From NCBI RefSeq assembly GCF_030272615.1, contig NC_081406.1:398738939-398802938 (forward strand): a DNA stretch of 64,000 nt. The letters run 5' to 3'. How positions within the stretch are numbered: the stretch's first letter is position 1; each line of letters starts with the position of its first letter. The DNA comes from Cryptomeria japonica (Eukaryota; Streptophyta; Pinopsida; Cupressales; Cupressaceae). Shown here piece by piece: positions 58,587 through 64,000 of this stretch. The translations under genes and the position numbers were made by a program. The notes beneath the pieces are model-generated. The model saw only the letters and a list, made by a program, of their open reading frames with translations, searched no databases and was not told where the DNA came from.

Positions 58587-60582
58587 AACTTCATGTTCAT
58601 TCTGTAACAAATTTTTTCTCAATATTGCTTCAGTGTCCTTTATAACTTCATCTATCTTTCCAATCATTATCTTATTTACTCTAGTTTTACCCTAGAACTC
58701 ATTCTTAGCTAAGTTAATAATTCTAGCTCTCTCCTCCTTAGAAATCACAGAGAATAAATTAACTAATACATATTCTCTTAGTCTCTCATCTTCCTTATTA
58801 GTTGTTAGTCTTCTTGCATCCAAAATTTTATACAAACTCTTGGATATCTCTGACATTATTTCAATTAGAGCTTTACTATACACATTAAAGTATTCTATAG
58901 TAGCTTCCTCTATTGATATTTTACCATTTGCATCAAAATAGTCATACCATTCTATCAAAGGATTCACATTATCATTACCTTAAAATTTTCCTTGCTTCAT
59001 TACCTCATCAATTCGAGATGATTTTGGTTTCTTACTAGATTTTTCTCCACCAAATGGTTTCTCCTTTGTTACTTTAGAGGCCTTAGTAGCTTTGGCCTTT
59101 ACCTCATTCACCATTTCATCTGACTCGATTTCTCCATCATCGATAATAACAAATCTTACCGTCTTTCTCTTCTCTCCCTTGCTAGATGATTTGACTAATG
59201 ATTTAGATGGTTTTGTAGGACCGAAGGAGGGAGAAAAGCTCCTTGATTTCCTTGGTTTAGGTGTAGATGTTTCTGGTTTGGCCTTCTTAACAATCTTCTC
59301 TTCAGAGAGGATGTTCCTCTCTCTCACCTTTCAGACTGGTTCTTTAGTGATTCCCATGCTCTTTGCAAGAGCCTCAACTTGTTTCCTCACCTTTTTTTGA
59401 ATCATGGGCTTCTTGAATTGTTGATGCAACTTTAACTTTTCTTCACATAGGCGCCAAACCTCTCCTCAGAGGGATCCATTGGCTTTCTCAACAAGTGTTG
59501 TGCATAGATATCCAAATTTTTCTCATCTACTTCATATCCCATTGGCATAATCTAGGATGTTATTGGTTCAATGATTTCTATTAAACACTGATCTATATCA
59601 AGTATGAAACAGATTGTATCCTGATATTTCTCCACTATGGACTTGGGAATCCTTTATCTTTCATGCATTTCCTTTTGGAAATTCTTAAAGTATCCCCATA
59701 GATTAGCATTTCGTACTTTAGAGTCACCAGAGTTATACAAGTACTCCTGGATCTGCACACCTATAGGTTTGTCAAAGACCCACTGTACCTAACCAACTTT
59801 TAGTACTTCATTCATGAAGTAGAAAAATAAACATAGGATTAGAGTTTTCTATTTGAACAGATGTTACTTGTTCTCCTTAATCTTCTTCAAGTTTTCATGA
59901 GATCTCTACAGAGAAACTCACACAAGTCATATTTCTTATTTCCCTTCATCATCTCATATGTAGCCTAGATTTCTGTTCTGAAAACATAATTCTCCCTAGT
60001 AGAGTAGTAAACCTTGTACACAACCACCATTGAGGCAAATTTGATGTCATACTGTAGGATATCATTGATAGTCATTTCTCTTTTATCGAATTTAGACCTG
60101 GTTGCATTTGTAACAATCTCATTCTTTACCACCTTTAATGAGGGAAACTCTCTGGATGAACATAAACCAATAACATCCCTAATAGCATTATTTATAATCT
60201 TGCAAGGCTTTCTGAACCACATGAACTCATCATGCATTCAGATCAACATGCACCAGGTCCATTCGGGTTCATCAAACATTGGAAATCTTACATATTGTGT
60301 GAATCCCTTATTCCCCAAAACCTATAATTCTGGTTTAAACATCAAACTTCCATCAGACAACTAGTTGTTGTAGATATTTAATAGGTTAGAGCTTCCCAAT
60401 TCATCGATAGGGAAATGAGTGTAAACCCTAACATCCTCAATATGCAATACACCATATGGAACTGAAGAAAATGTGTTCTTCGGATCATTTTCCATGGAGA
60501 TAAATGGATGGCTTTTGAAATCAGGTCGGACTCTCTCTGTGATATCAAAAACTAAAGGGGTAGTAGTACCCGATGCAACCAT
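58587..60582 (-). pseudogene. Long unknown ORF of element B, N-terminal part
   Basis: The minus-strand ATG at 60582 gives MVASGTTTPLVFDITER and continues with VPYGVLHIEDVRVY, matching in place the VAFAEEPRI segment of element A. Next, 60237-59965 has HDEFMWFRKPCKIINNAIRD and a GLCSS where element A has HGEFMWLDSVFKISKEAIKE and GLPSTSS. A Lys/Ser/Pro-rich basic region (59327-58980) stands for the nuclear-localisation-like stretch. The segment 58967-58692 has ISIEEATIEYFNVYSKALIE against ETIEASIIFHLDIYKKVLIE in A. The frame goes on through a TAG at 58692 to the insertion at 58581. Stops are frequent between 59965 and 59330. Same gene as 25780-29098; function unknown. Confidence 0.65.
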
Positions 60583-61129
60583 TTTGGAAATTTTAAATTT
60601 AAACTGATGGGTTTCACTGATAAATACCTTTATCACCGGATTCAGTTTTTGCTTGAGAAATCTTCTTTCACACTTCGATCGCTAAAAATTTTGTTTGCAG
60701 AGCTCTCTTTTCTTCTTCTCTTCAAAGGAAAAGTGAGAAATGAAGTGATTAGAACACTTTTTATCTTCCGTATACCTAACTTTTCATTATAATAAATACA
60801 CTTTACCCTAATACTTTCAGATACTCTATATCTTCAAGAATTCATTTCTAGATCTTCAAATCTGCTCATACTCTTCCAGAAGTCCTTCAGATAAATTAGT
60901 CATTATTAAATTCAACTTTTGCAACCTAACAGAATCAGACACAGATCTCAAACAAGGGGTTTATAAGATTTCCATGAAACTTTCCCACAAGGTCGAATGC
61001 CTTAGCTTAGTTACTGGATGAAGTTCCAGCACCAGAATCAAGTGCAGACCCACTCCCTGCATCATTATCGCTCTTCTTAACCCATGTCTTCTTCATTCGA
61101 TCTTTGATTTATTCAACTTTCTCTTTTCC

Positions 61130-61560
61130 TTTCTAATCTTCCTTCACACTGTTGTTCTTGTCTGCTGGATCCTTCCTATTGACATTTTTTCTTCTGCAGT
61201 ATCTTGAAATGTGATTGGATTTGTTGCAAGCATAGCAAACAACATTTCCTTGCATAGTCCTGGAGTTCATCTAATTTTCCCTTAATTTACATTGATAATT
61301 ATAAGCAACATTTCCAAACCTACCATATGCATAGCATCTAACAGTTCTTCTATTTTGAAAATTGTTCATCACACTTCTACATTCATTTGACTTATGTCCA
61401 TACTTGTTGCATTTGAAACATTGACCAAAGAAAGATAGACCATTATTATTCATCGTACTTTTGCACTGACTAGCCATGTGACCAAATTTATTGCAAACAA
61501 AATAGTTACCATTAAACTTATGAGAATTAGGTTGCCTTACCGAATGCCTTCTTGAATTGT
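61130..61560 (-). pseudogene. Gag-like zinc-knuckle ORF of element B, truncated
   Basis: Minus-strand reading begins at the break (61560) with RQPNSHKFNG and shows four knuckles: YFVCNKFGHMASQC (first Cys lost), CFKCNKYGHKSNEC (about 61421-61380), CYAYGRFGN... (degenerate, near 61335) and CYACNKSNHISRYC (about 61235-61194). A tail with KKTWVKKSD matches KQWIKKRD of element A. Two of four knuckles have lost ligands. The coiled-coil N-terminus is missing, cut off by the LTR at 61564. Confidence 0.75.
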
Positions 61561-61563
61561 TCT

Positions 61564-62748
61564 TGTATACATCTAAAAATGGTCTGAAGATAATTAATTA
61601 AATAAGTAATTATTTAATTAATCCCCCTTCCTGATTTAATTGAATTCACTAGCAATTTGACTAAATTCCCCCATTCACCTGCTTATTAATAAATCTAAGG
61701 ATTTATTTAATAGGTTCATTTCAATAGTCCCCTTTGATTAATTAATCTAAATTAATTAATCCTCCCCCCATTTAATTTATTTCTTCTAATCCCCTAATTA
61801 ATTAAAACAAATCAATTTATCAGTTGTTGAAATTTAATTAGCCTTTTCCTATTATTTGAAATTTAAAATTCAAATTACCCACATGCCTCTTAACTTCTAA
61901 CCACCTAGCCTAACCTCCTTATCCTAACCTCCTATGGGGTGGATATTATCCCCTTGAGACACATGGAACTTATGCCACATGTCTCCTCCCTTGGACACTT
62001 GCCCTCTTATGAGAAAGGCTCCTTGATACTTGTTACCACAAAGATGACAAGTGTCTCTCCCTCCAAATTCTTCTCCAACCTCCTCCAATTTGACCATTGA
62101 TATCTTCAGACTCAATCTTGACCATTGATTCTTGTCACGTCACCCTTGGCCTTGGAAATCCTATAAATATCCCCCATTTTGGAGCACAAAAGATCACATC
62201 TCATATCATTTTAGGCATTGTTATTATAGGAAAATCCCATCTCATATCATTTATGCATTGTTATTATAGGTAGATCATATCCCATCTCATATCATTTTAA
62301 GCATTGTTATTATAGGCACATCCCATCTCATCTCATTTAAGCATTGTTATCATGTATTTCATCTTACATCTAGCTTAATTTGATCATATTCTAGAATAAT
62401 TGTTGAATCATATAGCAAGATCAATCTCTCATATAGCTTAATTTAATCATAATTTAGCATAATCAGACATATCATTAGCATAATTATCTTTTTGATCAAT
62501 CTAGCATAATCATGCATTCATCTAGCTTGCACATCATATCATTTTAAATCCTCCATCTAGGTGTAGTCAAGTCACTGGGATTGCTCATTCAAATCTAAGA
62601 GAAAATCCATACCCGCGTGTCTTAGGAGGTGATAGGTTGCTTTGTCATGGTTTATCTTTCATTTGATTTCAATTTGCTAACCATGTTTGTAATGATCTAT
62701 TGAGTGTTTTTGTTACAACTGCAGGTATCCTATTTCACACACATGACA
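61564..62748 (+). repeat. 5' LTR of a further gypsy element (left edge approximate)
   Basis: Right edge ...CACATGACA, four bases before a primer-like sequence. The left edge is taken as TGTATACATCTAAAAATGG. It starts with TTAATTAAATAATT patches like the Tat-like LTR at 18172. A TATA-box-like CTATAAATATCC lies at 62160. Confidence 0.65.
62197..62352 (+). repeat. Imperfect tandem repeat in the LTR, four copies
   Basis: CATCTCATATCATTTTAGGC plus ATTGTTATTATAGG recurs from 62197, 62238, 62283 and 62322 with variable spacers, just downstream of the TATA-like box. Confidence 0.8.
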
Positions 62749-62751
62749 TTT

Positions 62752-62768
62752 TGGCACCCACCGTGGGG
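62752..62768 (+). other. Primer-binding site, gypsy type
   Basis: TGGCACCCACCGTGGGG follows the LTR end; it resembles the TGGCGCCCACCGTGGGG site known from plant gypsy elements. Confidence 0.75.
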
Positions 62769-64000
62769 TAGGAAATCTAATTTTTTGGCCTCTTTCATCA
62801 TTAGATCTCAGGGGTTTCTGGCTAGGCCTATTTTAGAATCTCATACGAGTTTCTTTGTGCACTCGTACGGGTATGTGGGAATACTCATACTAGAAGGTGA
62901 GAATACTCATACGAGTTTCTTCTTCTGTGTTTTCAAAATAGTGTGCATTTTAAGGGTTTGTATGCTTCAATTTTTCTATTACTAATTCTAACCCTTGCTT
63001 GATTTTGAGTTTTCTAGTAGCCTAATTGGTTTTTGTAGGACGATTGTTGAAGATTACGCTTGCCAAAGAAATTCAATTCATCAAAGCAACATGATTTACT
63101 AATGCATTTGTTTTGCAGGTTGCCTAAGAGAAATCAACCAAACTTTGTGTCTTCTTAAAGTTTTCTAAGCACACTTAATTTGCTATTGGTTAATGAATAA
63201 TCTTATTTTTTATGCCTGAGAAGTCATCTAAAAGGTAGGAGCGCTCTTGTCCACTTGGACAATCAAAAATCCTGACCCTTGAAGCACTTCTATGTTTGAG
63301 ATTTGAATACCTTTAGCAGGCCTGTCATAGTGGGAAAAAGTAATCACCTTGTGAGAATGACCCAAGTGAGTACAACTAGACCTAAGTTTTCCGACTCACT
63401 CTAAAAAATAGGCCTCTCAGGATTAAAGTCTCGGAGGATGGGATTATTTGAGTTTTCTCTTTTGAGATCTCTCATATCAAACATTTAGTAGGGCCTTGTG
63501 GTCTCAATCATGCTTGCATGAATACTTGTTATTTTGGTACCTTGTTGGGCTATAGGCCTCAATCGCGCTTGTGCAAATATAAGGGGTAATTCCAAACATA
63601 AATCCTTACTACGAACCCTAAGATAGAAGCTACCCAATTCACCTCCCAAAGGGGAATAATCTTTGTGCAATAGAGATAGTAACTCTCCCAAGACACTTGC
63701 CATATCGTGCCCCCATTAGCATTTGGAGTCGGATAATACGGTGTTGAGAATCCATTGTGTGAGACTCAGTGACCATATTCTAATTATCTATTGGGTGTGT
63801 ACCTAAGTTTGCAAGCAAAGGTTATCTCTCTCAACCAACTTCCTTAGGATTTAGCATGTTGTGCTTGAGGTCACTTATCATATCACATGTTTGCTATGTT
63901 TTCATACCTAAAACAGAAACTCAGACATCTAAAACTAGAAAACAAAATAAAAAAATCAAACATAATTGATAAAAAATTTGTCAAAGTCAAAATTTTGTCT
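62769..64000 (+). other. Leader of the gypsy element, runs off the window
   Basis: No gag domain yet. Short repeats TCATACGAGTTTCTT (62841 and 62910) and two related segments with CTCAATC(A/G)(T/C)GCTTG (63502 and 63558) occur. Consistent with a long untranslated leader. Confidence 0.5.

Larger units (their letters stand above)
51927..61563 (-). mobile_element. Copia-like element B: second copy of the gag plus unknown-ORF type
   Basis: Minus-strand order from right to left: four-knuckle gag-like ORF (61560-61130), long ORF N-terminal part (60582-58587), a 4.2-kb solo LTR insertion, long ORF C-terminal part (54419-53264), polypurine tract (53052-53035), 3' LTR (53034-51927). This is the same arrangement as element A without pol. 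The 5' LTR, primer site and start of gag are missing because a gypsy LTR begins at 61564. Confidence 0.75.

Overview
The window reads as intergenic DNA of a large plant nuclear genome built almost wholly of nested LTR retrotransposons. I found no convincing host gene, tRNA, rRNA or CRISPR array. The evidence is Ty3/gypsy and Ty1/copia gag, protease, integrase and RT remnants, initiator-Met-type primer sites, TG...CA termini with 5-bp target duplications, very AT-rich spacers, and many in-frame stops of methyl-C deamination type. A gymnosperm such as a conifer would fit the long LTRs and old decayed copies, but nothing here proves the taxon.

Layout. 688-6498: a decayed + strand Ty3/gypsy chromovirus (gag, PR, RT, RH, IN, chromodomain). 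7205-13206: a minus-strand solo LTR split by a 4.3-kb non-coding TG...CA insertion (8085-12427, TSD TTATG) that carries six exact-period 65-bp repeats. 13811-15214: a solo copia-type LTR. About 17150-23097: the 3' part of a minus-strand Tat-like gypsy element (LTR, polypurine tract, integrase), with a degenerate plant-mobile-domain ORF on the opposite strand. 23098-48755: a gypsy element with gag-protease remnants and no RT or IN. Its 5' LTR is split by a copia-like element (23475-34347), which itself holds a 4.2-kb solo LTR (29120-33324). Its internal region is split by a complete but dead copia element (35806-42825, perfect TSD GTTTA). 48756-51007: unidentified decayed sequence. 51008-51926: part of a copia LTR, broken by a second minus-strand copy of the 23475-34347 element type (51927-61563), which again holds a 4.2-kb solo LTR (54425-58581). 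61564-64000: the 5' LTR, primer site and leader of a further gypsy element that runs off the window.

The most interesting object is the element type at 23475-34347 and 51927-61563. It has copia-style LTRs, a Met primer site (seen in the first copy), a polypurine tract and a gag-like protein with four zinc knuckles. In place of protease, integrase and RT it has a single reading frame of roughly 1,050-1,100 codons with a novel-looking N-terminal domain, a lysine-rich nuclear-localisation-like stretch and a coiled-coil C-terminal half. Two independently inserted copies keep the same order of parts. I infer a non-autonomous, gene-carrying copia family, probably moved by a relative of the complete copia element at 35806-42825.

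All coordinates were read by eye. Boundaries given with TSDs are exact to the base as far as I could index them; others are marked approximate.
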